A stretch of DNA of 64,000 nucleotides from Rhopalosiphum padi (taxonomy: Eukaryota > Arthropoda > Insecta > Hemiptera > Aphididae): positions 70,968,152 to 71,032,151 of the forward strand of contig NC_083597.1 in the NCBI RefSeq assembly GCF_020882245.1. Reading direction: 5' to 3'. This document shows, piece after piece, positions 55,201 through 60,075 of this stretch; the first letter of the stretch is position 1, and each line of letters opens with the position of its first letter. A program made the position numbers and the translations under genes. The notes under the pieces were generated by a model. The model ran no database searches. It was not told the origin of the DNA and was given only the letters and a program-made list of their open reading frames with translations.

Positions 55201-57498
55201 TCTTTTACAACTACATTTTATTTTATTAGATTTTATGACTAAAATGATTTCTAATAAAAAGATTAAAAAAAATATTTTTCCAACTTGTCTTTAACTTTTA
55301 TTTACAACCACTTAATAATTATAAAACCTACAAATTCCCGCCTTCTGCTATCAAATATACCTATCATTATATTACTGTTAATATTATAAACAGAAAATAT
55401 AAAATTACTTAATAGGTACAAGATAAAAACTAATTATAATTTTCGAGGCGCTATTAAAAACATAAAACTCAACACTCGTCATCGGCATACATCGTACAAA
55501 GTATAAAATGGAGTTAATTGCACATTAAATATAGTATGATAAAATTCCGCCCCTGTTAGCCCATCCAAAACAGTAGCCATGTATGTAATTTACGTTTATA
55601 TACAGAATAAAATGTACATAGGAGTCAGACTGTCAGGTTATATCAGAAAGAGTTAATAGAATTAATTAAAAACATCTCATTCTGTAACAGCATGGTATGC
55701 AATTGTTACAAAAATGTCAATGAATTATAGCGGATTATAATATATTTACACGTAATAGCAAAAAAAAAAAAACATAAATTAAAGACAAATGCTGTGAAGG
55801 TTCTGTATAGTTAATATTATTATACTATTAGTTAAAGTCCATTTTCAAAGATCGAGTGGGTAATAATTTGAAATGTCTGTTCTATAAAAATATAAAACTG
55901 AAAATAAATCGATAAGTTTAAACAAATTGACAAAAATTATTTTCGAAGCATAAAGTAAATGCGTTTCTCGGTGGGGAGTCTATATTTGGTTAATAGTTTT
56001 ACAACTCTTTATACATTTAAATCAATGTCAAGAAAAATATATCTTATATAAATCATAAAAGTTACTTTTTTAAACAAAGTTACATAAAATTGATAGAAAC
56101 TATTGATTATTTATTGAAAATCTTTAGGTATCTAAATTATTGTTCAAACAATTACTTTTGGGAAATATATTATTTATACGATTTATATGATACGTTTTTA
56201 TAGGTACATTTCAAATTTACGTTTAGCATTCTTTATGCACTTTTAACTATTTTTAATAAGTATTAGATTAAACTTACAATTATTACGTACCTATTATCAA
56301 TATTCAATATATAAAACTTATTATTATTCTATTTTTCAACGTTTTAATTAAAAATCCATTATTGAGTATTTTTACATTATTTCAATATCTGTTATATTTA
56401 CTTATTACACATTAAGTTACGAAAAAACCAACGATAAAAAAAATAATGTTAGGTATCCTCTTTATATTTGATTATAGAAAAATATACTCTGAATTCTGAA
56501 TTATTATTATATATAAAAACAACAAAACTTAAAATTACATAAAAAATTCTAAACTTTAAAATTTATTTTTACACGATCTAGCAAATTGTGAATAACCTAT
56601 GAGCTTTATTATTATATTATATTACTTCCGATAATAATAAATCATTTAATATTTATTTCTGACAAAAATTTTTCTTGTCAACATACTGGCTGTCAATGAA
56701 TACAAATTCAGATAAGAAAAAGATTATGTAATAATTTTGATTGTTATCTTTTAACACAACAATATTTAATTAATATTATTAATATTATTACTATTTTGTT
56801 TAATTATATTTAAAAAACTAACAACAAATATGATGTTGACTAAGACCAAGACGCACTATTTAAAATATATTTTTTTTGTTCAATAAAAAAAAAAAATTGT
56901 CGCTATTAAATATTATAACTTATTAGTTAATATATGTATGAACAATTATTTATATATTGTGAACCATATTATACTTTTTTCAATTATTATATAAGCTCAC
57001 TACTTTCACATTAATTCTTCCTGTTGGCCTAATGAACCATATAGAATTTCAAAACATTATCTTAAATACATGATTTACCCTAAGTTCCTCATTTCCTATC
57101 CTAAACTAATCGGTTATCTACAACCATGATTTATAATCCCTGAGAATATATTTCTATGATAGGAATGTTAGTCAGTCAAACATGGCCTACTTAAACTAAC
57201 ACTAAACATTGAAAAATATAAAATGACACATACCAAAATGCAAGGTCAAATTGACTTGGTTTGGGTATTGAACGTTTTCGTACATGGTTTCCGACTGCCA
57301 CCACGTTCGATTCGCGTAGCTGCTGAAATCTGTCATGTAGTAAGGCGAGTGTGATGATTCTGTGCACACGTCACATGTCTTCTTGGTCACTTGACTGCCC
57401 GACTGCACACAAAATTCAGTAGGACCGGACTGGCCACACGTGTTAGTTGCTTCTACTTCTAATCCGAACGCAGCGTTCTCGAAACCCGGTATACATCT
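10651..57498 (-). CDS. LanB2: Laminin subunit gamma (LanB2/LAMC1 orthologue), 26 visible exons, N-terminal exon missing
   Basis: Secreted basement-membrane chain that assembles with laminin alpha and beta through a C-terminal coiled coil. Joining 26 exons gives 4,743 nt: 1,580 residues plus a TGA stop. Numbering visible residues from 57498, LN spans about 1-233, LE1-4 and the first part of LE5 about 234-468, L4 about 469-630, the remaining LE modules to about 1000, and the coiled coil to 1580. Recognisable marks are the LN motifs TWWQS and FSDISPLTGG, regular LE cysteines, the nidogen-type motif NVDPNGI, and a C-terminus with PSGC and a final IEELR. All introns are GT/AG and phases agree throughout. 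Family members are about 1,600-1,640 residues, so only the signal peptide and roughly 30-50 residues are lacking. LN plus a gamma1-like LE count separates it from netrins and from LN-less gamma2. Identification is very secure. Confidence 0.97.
10861..10973 (-). CDS. LanB2: Laminin gamma visible exon 25: coiled coil
   Basis: 113 nt, visible residues 1501-1538. It encodes TDKLSLLNNRLETAEQELLN and AELDKKLAAINTAKISQ, the long helix that ends in the integrin-binding tip. The acceptor is TTATAG|ATACTG and the donor TCTCAA|GTGAGT, phase 0. Confidence 0.94.
11196..11313 (-). CDS. LanB2: Laminin gamma visible exon 24: coiled coil
   Basis: 118 nt, visible residues 1462-1500. It encodes AKTKIGQAKTSSSESKKMVD and KALQDVEQISKELLDLADS. 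This corresponds to the segment before the final short heptads in other gamma chains. The acceptor is AATTCTAG|GCAAAA and the donor GATAGTG|GTAAGT. Confidence 0.94.
11440..11598 (-). CDS. LanB2: Laminin gamma visible exon 23: coiled coil
   Basis: 159 nt, visible residues 1409-1461, phase 0 at both ends. It encodes DSNKIKKAAEELASEVHKLF, ETVGQIKRVGNTAERL and ETQFEQDQKSIDD. The acceptor is CATAATAG|GATTCC and the donor GACGAT|GTAAAT. Confidence 0.94.
11666..11868 (-). CDS. LanB2: Laminin gamma visible exon 22: coiled coil
   Basis: 203 nt, visible residues 1341-1408. It encodes FDKQVQDSKKNATEALGQV, EIKQLIEEASDNTIRAQEAL and ARDTAKNAQTTYADQALE. The acceptor is GTTGTAG|CATTCG. The donor is TTAGAG|GTGCTA, where intron positions +3 to +5 depart from consensus although GT is present. 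Confidence 0.93.
11939..12182 (-). CDS. LanB2: Laminin gamma visible exon 21: coiled coil
   Basis: 244 nt, visible residues 1260-1340. It encodes AEQVKNDLRMQGTDQNIMNL, then EVAEELQQSEITLAQGEKQQ and EEAQQTLSTLQ, all heptad-like. The acceptor is TTCTAG|GCTGAA and the donor TGCAAG|GTGAGT. One base carries over to the next exon. Confidence 0.94.
12279..12483 (-). CDS. LanB2: Laminin gamma visible exon 20: coiled coil
   Basis: 205 nt, visible residues 1191-1259. It encodes DELKSLDTEVNYVKDKLNTI, ITQANEAQELV, and a region with YAINLPDVNVTVLKQ. The acceptor is CTTATAG|TGATGA and the donor GCAGAA|GTACGA, an unusual but GT-type donor in phase 0. Confidence 0.92.
12732..12842 (-). CDS. LanB2: Laminin gamma visible exon 19: coiled coil
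   Basis: 111 nt, visible residues 1154-1190. It encodes KEQEIEKMKVTAAQAMKISS and then EAYNITRDAVNQQKNI, helical and with an NIT sequon. No ATG-started frame covers it; it was found by phase continuity. The acceptor is TTTGCAG|AAAAGA and the donor ATCAG|GTATTA. Confidence 0.88.
12936..13242 (-). CDS. LanB2: Laminin gamma visible exon 18: coiled coil
   Basis: 307 nt, visible residues 1052-1153. The helix is rich in Glu, Lys, Gln and Leu and Cys-poor, with HSQIKEIQDLMAQTSNWTTL and LKAISKSNELGQQSDQMSE. It contains an NWT sequon, a possible N-glycosylation site. The acceptor is TTTATAG|GTAATA and the donor AATGTT|GTAAGT, with the last Leu codon split. Confidence 0.93.
13243..13778 (-). other. LanB2: Laminin intron 17
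   Basis: 536 nt between GGTG|GTATGT and TATAG|GTAAT. AT-rich, with nothing further recognised. Confidence 0.9.
13779..14049 (-). CDS. LanB2: Laminin gamma visible exon 17: LE11 end and start of coiled coil
   Basis: 271 nt, visible residues 962-1051. It encodes CLENVEGRRCDQCKENKYD and CVDCPACYNLVQDAVSSHRE, the conserved CPACY junction into the coiled coil. Charged heptad-like sequence such as FEQKLKEVQLQVDELEQNA follows. The Cys pair near this junction makes interchain disulphides in laminins. The acceptor is TTTTTAG|TGTTTG and the donor GGTG|GTATGT. Confidence 0.96.
14050..14985 (-). other. LanB2: Laminin intron 16 (visible numbering)
   Basis: 936 nt, AT-rich, between CCG|GTAAGT and TTTTTAG|TGTTTG. 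Nothing else was recognised. Confidence 0.9.
14986..15201 (-). CDS. LanB2: Laminin gamma visible exon 16: LE10 and start of LE11
   Basis: 216 nt, visible residues 890-961, phase 0 at both ends. It encodes GCQSCECDVVGSVNNTCD, CICRPGITGKKCDAC and HYGFSAEGC (LE10), then CACDSIGSVSLQCDANGQC (LE11). The acceptor is TTTGTAG|GGCTGT and the donor TGTCCG|GTAAGT. Confidence 0.96.
15202..16187 (-). other. LanB2: Laminin intron 15
   Basis: 986 nt between GAC|GTAAGT and TTTGTAG|GGC. A short GC-richer segment at 15850-16020 holds nothing recognisable. Confidence 0.9.
16188..16384 (-). CDS. LanB2: Laminin gamma visible exon 15: LE8 end and LE9
   Basis: 197 nt, visible residues 824-889. It encodes YFGDALAPEKGDCKPCDCYH, then TTETGFGPLACDQLTGQC and CDQCEAGHYNIGSGD. 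The acceptor is ATTTTCAG|GATAC and the donor GGAGAC|GTAAGT, phase 0. The open frame runs on past the donor into the intron, so the exon end was set by the GTAAGT site and the match of the next exon. Confidence 0.95.
16385..17505 (-). other. LanB2: Laminin intron 14
   Basis: 1,121 nt, AT-rich. A small GC-richer spot at 17085-17110 has no feature that I recognise. Confidence 0.9.
17506..17703 (-). CDS. LanB2: Laminin gamma visible exon 14: LE7 end and LE8, the nidogen-binding module
   Basis: 198 nt, visible residues 758-823. It encodes CDICSDGYFGDPTGKNGP, then CDCNSNVDPNGIGNCN and CLKCIYNTGGAQCDQC. LE8 (gamma1 III4) is the known high-affinity nidogen site in vertebrates, whose loop reads NIDPNAV; here it reads NVDPNGI at 17588-17608. 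The acceptor is TTCCACAG|GACCC and the donor CCTG|GTATGT. Confidence 0.96.
17588..17608 (-). other. LanB2: Nidogen-binding loop NVDPNGI in LE8
   Basis: Seven codons encode Asn-Val-Asp-Pro-Asn-Gly-Ile. In vertebrate gamma1 the loop is NIDPNAV, and the Asp, second Asn and Val make the main contacts to nidogen. The Asp and Asn are kept here, and the Val is a conservative Ile. Binding is inferred from this match. Confidence 0.8.
17771..17956 (-). CDS. LanB2: Laminin gamma visible exon 13: LE6 end and LE7 start
   Basis: 186 nt, visible residues 696-757. It encodes RCICQHNTAGENCDRCAKGY, finishing LE6, then CPCPNQGSCVLIGEDTVIC and CPKGYGG of LE7. The acceptor is GCACAG|GTCGGT and the donor CGGAG|GTAAAC. 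The first codon is completed by the G at the end of visible exon 12. Confidence 0.95.
17990..18018. repeat. ATT trinucleotide microsatellite
   Basis: About ten TTA units just inside the intron upstream (in transcript sense) of the acceptor of visible exon 13. It lies within 35-60 bases of that acceptor. Confidence 0.9.
18196..18229. repeat. Perfect 15 bp inverted repeat, 4-base loop
   Basis: CTGAGTAAAGGTATT (18196-18210) is exactly complementary to AATACCTTTACTCAG (18215-18229), with the loop AGTA. It sits in the laminin intron between visible exons 12 and 13. The stem is too short for a typical microRNA precursor. It could be a transposon scar or an RNA hairpin. Confidence 0.8.
18823..19047 (-). 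CDS. LanB2: Laminin gamma visible exon 12: end of L4, rest of LE5, start of LE6
   Basis: 225 nt, visible residues 621-695. It encodes VGFLDDVSLQTA (end of L4), WVEMCTCPEGYIGQFCESC (rest of LE5), and CNCHGHASICDADT (start of LE6). The acceptor is CTAATAG|GTGTTG and the donor ATACAG|GTAACA. The exon bridges the globular insert back into the EGF-like rod. Confidence 0.96.
19146..19278 (-). CDS. LanB2: Laminin gamma visible exon 11: L4 domain C-terminal part
   Basis: 133 nt, visible residues 577-620. It encodes YKFRLHENPDYGWQPRLSS and SNLTAIKIRGTYSDR, matching the family's FRLHE and TSIKIRGTYS blocks. The acceptor CATGTAG|CCAAAA has a weak pyrimidine tract, but phase and sequence support it. The donor is CAGAG|GTACG. 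Confidence 0.92.
19279..19895 (-). other. LanB2: Laminin intron 10
   Basis: 617 nt between ACACG|GTAAAT and CATGTAG|CC, inside the L4 coding region. Nothing further was recognised. Confidence 0.9.
19896..20068 (-). CDS. LanB2: Laminin gamma visible exon 10: L4 domain middle
   Basis: 173 nt, visible residues 519-576. It encodes KFLGDQRSSYNHDLTFKLSI, then DIILEGGAGLRV and FGQGNTLPSDT. These correspond to the conserved L4 block with LEGAGLRV and AQGNSYPS in other gamma chains. The acceptor is ACTGTAG|ACAAGT and the donor GACACG|GTAAAT, phase 0. Confidence 0.94.
20159..20308 (-). CDS. LanB2: Laminin gamma visible exon 9: start of L4 (IVA) domain
   Basis: 150 nt, visible residues 469-518. It enters the globular L4 module with VSIESVFVRGNERWNGSD and ends in SSPSKDAVYLLAP. 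Sequence similarity to other L4 domains is weakest here. Placement rests on split-codon continuity on both sides and on LAP-DKFLG matching the family's APAKFLG. The acceptor is TTTTAAG|TATCC and the donor CCGG|GTGAGT. Confidence 0.88.
20448..20557 (-). CDS. LanB2: Laminin gamma visible exon 8: end of LE4 and start of LE5
   Basis: 110 nt, visible residues 432-468. It encodes CKPGFFNLDEDNLFGC, closing LE4, then CFCYGHSSVCQSASGYS, the first part of the LE5 module that the L4 domain interrupts. The acceptor is TTGCACAG|ATGTAA and the donor CGAGAG|GTACCT, a less common but valid GT donor. Confidence 0.93.
20558..21219 (-). other. LanB2: Laminin intron 7
   Basis: 662 nt between AACAA|GTGAGT and GCACAG|ATG. 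AT-rich, with nothing further recognised. Confidence 0.9.
21220..21445 (-). CDS. LanB2: Laminin gamma visible exon 7: LE3 and most of LE4
   Basis: 226 nt, visible residues 357-431. It encodes WSLQCNSEGKCLCREGVTGD with CDRCAENHFDFGPTGC (LE3), then CGCTVAGSLDNEPRC and CICKENVEGIQC (LE4). The donor is CAACAA|GTGAGT and the acceptor CATAG|GATCAT. LE3-LE4 form part of the rod of the gamma short arm. Confidence 0.95.
21555..21743 (-). CDS. LanB2: Laminin gamma visible exon 6: LE2 module
   Basis: 189 nt, visible residues 294-356. It encodes CNCNEFSHRCFFDKELYDRT, the conserved TGHGGHC stretch and CRENYYQRKGD, diagnostic of LE2 of beta/gamma chains. The acceptor is TTTTCAG|AATGTAAT and the donor GTCG|GTGAGT. 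Because it is entered in phase 1, it is also the nearest compatible acceptor for the alternative signal-peptide exon at 39249-39345. Confidence 0.96.
22654..22672. repeat. AT dinucleotide microsatellite
   Basis: Short alternating A/T run in the large laminin intron. Confidence 0.85.
24632..24920 (+). repeat. Dispersed repeat family R, copy B
   Basis: It begins GTGATTCGCCAGACATGTTC and continues with TTTTAATAATTGATTTGTTC and GAATTTTGAATTTTGGAATT. A later block, AAATCGAAATTCAAA near 24877, is shared with copy C, suggesting a unit of at least about 280 bp. The open frame at 24705-24899 falls inside it and is probably not a gene. Confidence 0.5.
27420..28420. other. GC-richer island region in the large intron
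   Basis: An alternation of CpG-rich and AT-rich sequence, including GGTCCGCGAGGTGCGCGCAA near 27440 and ATGGCGCCGCCCGGTGCAAC near 28421. No exon with supported splice sites was found. It may be regulatory. Confidence 0.2.
27790..27811. repeat. ATA trinucleotide microsatellite
   Basis: About seven AAT units in the large laminin intron, between two GC-richer patches. Confidence 0.85.
30640..30970. other. GC-richer island in the large intron
   Basis: CpG-rich DNA with an imperfect palindrome around GAAGCAGACGTTTTGAACGTCTTC (30848-30871). Two minus-strand frames overlap here (30663-30926 and 30769-30972) without family resemblance. It is listed as a possible enhancer or promoter island only. 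Confidence 0.2.
31753..31784. repeat. AT dinucleotide microsatellite
   Basis: About 16 AT units. The neighbouring minus-strand open frame at 31714-32121 translates this run as alternating Ile/Tyr and is not a credible gene. Confidence 0.9.
33735..34065 (+). repeat. Dispersed repeat family R, copy C
   Basis: It starts TATACAGACTGATTCGCCGA, followed by GCATATTTACTCCC, TTAATAATGAAATTATTTAA, and further on AAGTCGAAATTCAAATT near 34022. The order of blocks matches copy B over about 280 bases with substitutions and short gaps. Confidence 0.5.
34281..34423 (-). repeat. Dispersed repeat family R, copy D (inverted relative to copy C)
   Basis: Read on the minus strand it gives GTATACAGCGTGATTTATCA, AGCATGCTCACTCCC, GATAATTAATTTATTCAAAT and CTGATTTTTGGAATTATCAA, matching copies A-C in order. 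It lies only about 250 bases from copy C in the opposite orientation. Confidence 0.5.
36761..36815. repeat. Compound (AT)5(GT)22 microsatellite
   Basis: Ten bases of alternating A/T run directly into 45 bases of uninterrupted GT. It is the longest pure dinucleotide tract in the window, in the large laminin intron. Confidence 0.95.
38627..38654. repeat. TG dinucleotide microsatellite
   Basis: Fourteen TG units followed by a CG-rich tail (CGAACGCGCGCG), in the large intron about 600 bases downstream (in transcript sense) of the alternative exon. Confidence 0.95.
39249..39345 (-). CDS. LanB2: Candidate alternative first exon: signal peptide for an LN-less laminin gamma
   Basis: 97 nt: ATG, 32 codons and one extra G, then a donor (TTCTG|GTAAATGA). 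The peptide starts MELISFCLWIFALILRC, a clear hydrophobic signal sequence, followed by QPTEWDGLTPWFTGS. It lies on the laminin strand inside the 25.9 kb intron between LE1 and LE2. It ends in phase 1, exactly the phase at which the LE2 exon (21743) is entered, giving Ser-Glu-Cys-Asn. The predicted product would be 1,319 residues: signal peptide, LE2 onward, L4 and coiled coil, without LN and LE1. Seen: exon structure, phase and signal peptide. Inferred: the splice to laminin. It could instead begin an unrecognised nested gene, since phase 1 is a common phase. Confidence 0.55.
39346..39480 (-). promoter_or_regulatory. Candidate internal promoter and leader of the alternative laminin exon
   Basis: On the minus strand the sequence just upstream of the ATG at 39345 has a TATA-like CTATATAG near 39470 and a second AT-rich AAAATATACA further down. 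An ATCATTAG resembling an arthropod initiator lies about 55 nt before the ATG. The start context GTTATAATGG is acceptable. Beyond it, 39520-39760 is unusually rich in G+C and CpG. No experimental support is visible; this follows only from the exon call. Confidence 0.25.
44740..45290. other. GC-richer, CA-repeat-containing island in the large intron
   Basis: Open frames overlap here on both strands (44706-45155 plus, 44810-45124 minus). That comes from CpG-rich, stop-poor sequence with a CACACG/CACACA tract near 44935-45000 rather than from coding constraint. A regulatory island is possible. Confidence 0.25.
47646..47824 (-). CDS. LanB2: Laminin gamma visible exon 5: LE1 module
   Basis: 179 nt, visible residues 234-293. 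It encodes the first laminin-type EGF module, with RCKCNGHASEC, CRCEHNTAGPDC and CLPFYNDAPW. The donor AAAG|GTAATT ends in phase 1, with one G passed to the next exon 25.9 kb away. That exon begins AA TGT, giving Glu-Cys across the junction. Confidence 0.95.
47825..48167 (-). other. LanB2: Laminin intron 4
   Basis: 343 nt between GCCAG|GTGAAT and TAACAG|ATGT, with an A/T homopolymer next to the acceptor. Nothing else was recognised. Confidence 0.9.
48168..48298 (-). CDS. LanB2: Laminin gamma visible exon 4: end of LN domain
   Basis: 131 nt, visible residues 191-233. It encodes DWVTATDVLITLDRLNTFGD and ends with YAIADFAVGA, the standard exit from LN into LE1. The donor is GCCAG|GTGAAT, splitting the Arg codon of RCKCNGH. 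The intron on its 5' side (48299-49513) contains a repetitive element. Confidence 0.95.
48299..49513 (-). other. LanB2: Laminin intron 3 carrying a retroelement remnant
   Basis: 1,215 nt between TTTTGG|GTATGG and TTTTAG|GATTGG. About 40 percent of it is the RTE-like repeat at 48469-48960; the rest is AT-rich. Confidence 0.85.
48469..48960 (+). mobile_element. RTE-like / non-autonomous retroelement remnant in an LN intron
   Basis: The head reads ACTAGTATACCCGTCTCGGC followed by TCCGCCCA. The tail region has AAAACCTTCTGTGATGTACT, then GACGATTGAATAAGTAGTTA and TATATTAGTATAGATAG. This combination (a TACCCG..CTCGGCTCCGCCC head and a CCTTC..GA tail ending in ATATTAGTATAGAT) is characteristic of small non-LTR (RTE/BovB-like) derived repeats common in insect genomes. 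There is no open frame. The class is inferred from memory of such repeats. Confidence 0.5.
49514..49700 (-). CDS. LanB2: Laminin gamma visible exon 3: LN domain core
   Basis: 187 nt, visible residues 128-190. It begins by completing the Ser of YSGSC and carries the LN signature FSDISPLTGG with FSTLEGRPSA after it. The acceptor is CTTTTAG|TGGGAG and the donor TTTTGG|GTATGG, which closes in phase 0 before DWVTATD of the next exon. Confidence 0.94.
49701..50120 (-). other. LanB2: Laminin intron 2
   Basis: 420 nt between TATAG|GTGAGT and CTTTTAG|TGGG. It contains the AAT microsatellite at 49886-49908. Nothing else was recognised. Confidence 0.9.
49886..49908. repeat. AAT trinucleotide microsatellite
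   Basis: About eight AAT units in the intron between visible exons 2 and 3. Confidence 0.9.
50121..50238 (-). CDS. LanB2: Laminin gamma visible exon 2: LN domain
   Basis: 118 nt, visible residues 89-127. It encodes KAFDITYIRLLFYSPRPESF followed by IYKKSTEDGQWIPYQFY, the typical central LN strand region of gamma chains. The acceptor is AATTAG|GTAAGG and the donor TATAG|GTGAGT. The split Gly at its start and split Ser at its end both fit the neighbouring exons. Confidence 0.95.
50239..57233 (-). other. LanB2: 7.0 kb laminin intron between LN exons
   Basis: It is bounded by TTTTG|GTATGT and AATTAG|GTAAGG. It is very AT-rich, with an AT microsatellite at 52209-52245. No coding exon, RNA gene or intact mobile element was recognised. 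Confidence 0.8.
52209..52245. repeat. AT dinucleotide microsatellite
   Basis: About 18 AT units, with further AT-only sequence on both sides, in the 7 kb LN intron. Confidence 0.9.
57234..57498 (-). CDS. LanB2: Laminin gamma visible exon 1: N-terminal half of LN domain
   Basis: 265 nt, visible residues 1-88. It opens with RCIPGFENAAF, which matches the family sequence just after the signal peptide. It also contains TNTCG, the LN motif NRTWWQS, and QYPNQVNLTLHF. The donor reads TTTTG|GTATG. The acceptor reads ATGTAG|AGATGT. An alternative AG two bases on would shift the intron phase but keep the protein frame. The LN domain polymerises laminin networks. The upstream exon (signal peptide and first LN residues) was not found. 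Confidence 0.95.
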
Positions 57499-59931
57499 CT
57501 ACATTGAAAATACCATCGTGTAAATTATGAGATAAAACACTTTCGCATACATAAGCTATTTCCATGCAATAAAATATTAGTTATTATTAACACTAATTAG
57601 TAATTAAGTATACAATATAATAATATAATAGTATAATAAAGATGGTATAGTAATATTAAACAGACGTTGAGTCACTGAATGGAGAACCAAACTGGAAGAC
57701 ACGAACAATGATAAAGAAAATTGGAGTTTTGAATATGTGCGAGATGATTTTAATGGACGCCTAAGACCATATAAGAATAATAAGACTATATAGTATTGAT
57801 TATTTAATACGCCATTACCTTTTGTTTACTATACTTAACGATTAAAATGTATTTTCTTGAGCTCAGTCGACGGGGAAAAGAGAGATATTTTTTTTAAGTG
57901 GTTAATTTACACATAAATAAATAAATGATTACCGTTATATTATGTAGGTACATAATATTGTACATTAATAAACGTAAAATTTACTGTGCACAATATATAT
58001 AAATATATATGTTTATACACTTTTTTCTTATTAATCTCGAAATAAATTACAAATGTTTAACATAGGTAAACGTAATAATAAATGTATATAGGTATCTCCT
58101 CCCGGGAATGAACAGTTGATGTAAAGCTGCAGACGTTTCGAATGACACGATTTACATATTATATATTAATCGCTCCTACGTACATAGTTTTGTTATAATT
58201 GTGTGGTGATCAAGCACTTAGTCGAGATTCTCGTCGAATGTATATAATTATTTTAATCACGAATCGCAGTAAACGTAGTATATATTATTTCCTGCGGCAA
58301 TCGCGGCTGTATTACGTATTATGTGCTCAAGGGACATAAATCTGCGATCTGCATGGTCGAAACCAATTCTTTAAAATATCATATCTCTGCGACGTACGTA
58401 TACAGTCCATTAGTTGATATTATAATATTAATATTGTTTATTATTATTATGCCTCGGCCCTCTGGATTGTAGTCGCATATTATATTTTCGCTCGTTACGA
58501 ATTGACCTCCTGCGAGCAGTCGCACTTGGGAGCACTTGTGCCTATTATTGTAGATTGCAATAATATAGCATTGTGTTGAAAACCGCGGGGAAGAACGTAA
58601 TAGGTACGTAAATGGCGGATAAGAGAGAAAAATCCAACGGAATGCCGCAAAGCGTTGCAGAGAGACGTTGTAACTCCCCTACCTTTCCGATGGGGATACA
58701 TTATAATAATATATAGAAGGCGCACGACGTCAGACGTTTTTATTATCGGTGTACCTGTGAATAATTGCCGGATTCAGGTCTGGATTTATATAATATTACA
58801 TTATTATTATATAGATACGCGTGGCTACCGGAATTGAACATGTGTCATTTCGGTTTACTATACATTTATATATTATATACTATGTATATAAGTACACTAC
58901 TCTGTAGAGCGAGTCGTTATTATATTATCTGCGCTTACAATGCGTACAAGATAATAATATAACGTCGTAACAAGAATATTGTTGTCATATACTAGACCCT
59001 CGTCCGAAAGACCCCACCACCACCGTATCAAAGTAAAGAAAAACGATTTAATTTCCACCGATAAATCTAGAATCTTTTTCTCTCTCTCACACACACTACT
59101 ATCTCGTTGGTCATTGATCTCTTTCAATATATTATATGAAAAATTAAATAAAAGGTGAATGCTAATTTTCTCGAAAATTATTACCTAGTTTTTAAAAGTT
59201 TTACGTTTTATATTATTATTTATTATATTATTACTTGAAGTAAAACATAAATTCTATTTAAAAAAAAAACAACATATTTTTTTAAAATTGTTTTTTAAAT
59301 GACAGTATACATTTTTAATTTAATATTCCAAGAAAAATATATTTTATAGTTTCAATAAAACATAAATATAAAATTTTGAACGAGTTCATCGTTAAATAGT
59401 AATAAGTATCTAAAGTTAAGATGATCGGAGTGAAGTACTTAGTGGCGAAGGAATAACCATCATCATTGAATAAGTAATATGTATATTTTAATTTAGTATG
59501 ATAAATTAAGATTAATCTGATGTTTATTTTATTGATTTACTCTAAGATTAGGAGACAGGATTCAGTATGTCATATAGATAACAAAACATATTTTGTAGTA
59601 TTGAATGTAATAGGAGAACTGCAAGGAAGATATTATTATATTGTATTATGCGTAGAGCATTTTTGTTATTGAAAGTTATACGTTACATTAATGTTAATTG
59701 ATAATGAAAAATAAATTATACATAGGTAAGTTTAAATTATATGCGTGGATGAGCGGGTAACTTCAATATTTGCCTTTATAACTAATATATTCGTGATTGT
59801 CTCCGTGATCATTTTAGTCGTCCTTAACTTTAGTACGTGTAAGTCCTGAGGAACCGAAAATTAATGCGTGAACACACTAACCAAATGAAGACCTCACTAC
59901 AACAACAAGGCAAGTCCACTTTTTCGAAAAT

Positions 59932-60075
59932 CAGTTTTTGATTGTTTACAATTCGCCATACCATCACGGTTAATATTGTCCAAAAACAAGGTATGTCCAA
60001 TCGTTATATACGGAGATAACGTGCAAATGGACTCACCTCGTTGATACAAAAATATATTTCACAATCAAAAACGGA
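59932..60075. repeat. Nested fold-back element (two concentric inverted repeats)
   Basis: The outer arm TTTTTGATTGT (59935-59945) is fully complementary to ACAATCAAAAA (60061-60071), and pairing extends a few bases outward with one mismatch. The inner arm AACAAGGTATGTCCA (59985-59999) is complementary, apart from three positions, to 60028-60042. A third related copy, AACAAGGCAAGTCCA, lies just outside at 59904-59918. The arrangement suggests a degraded MITE-like or other fold-back insertion. Confidence 0.5.

Noticed and set aside
58495..58725. Minus frame ending in CDCSQE before a GTCAAT as a possible upstream laminin exon
   Set aside because: It has no signal peptide, a poor donor, and no resemblance to the N-terminus of LN domains.
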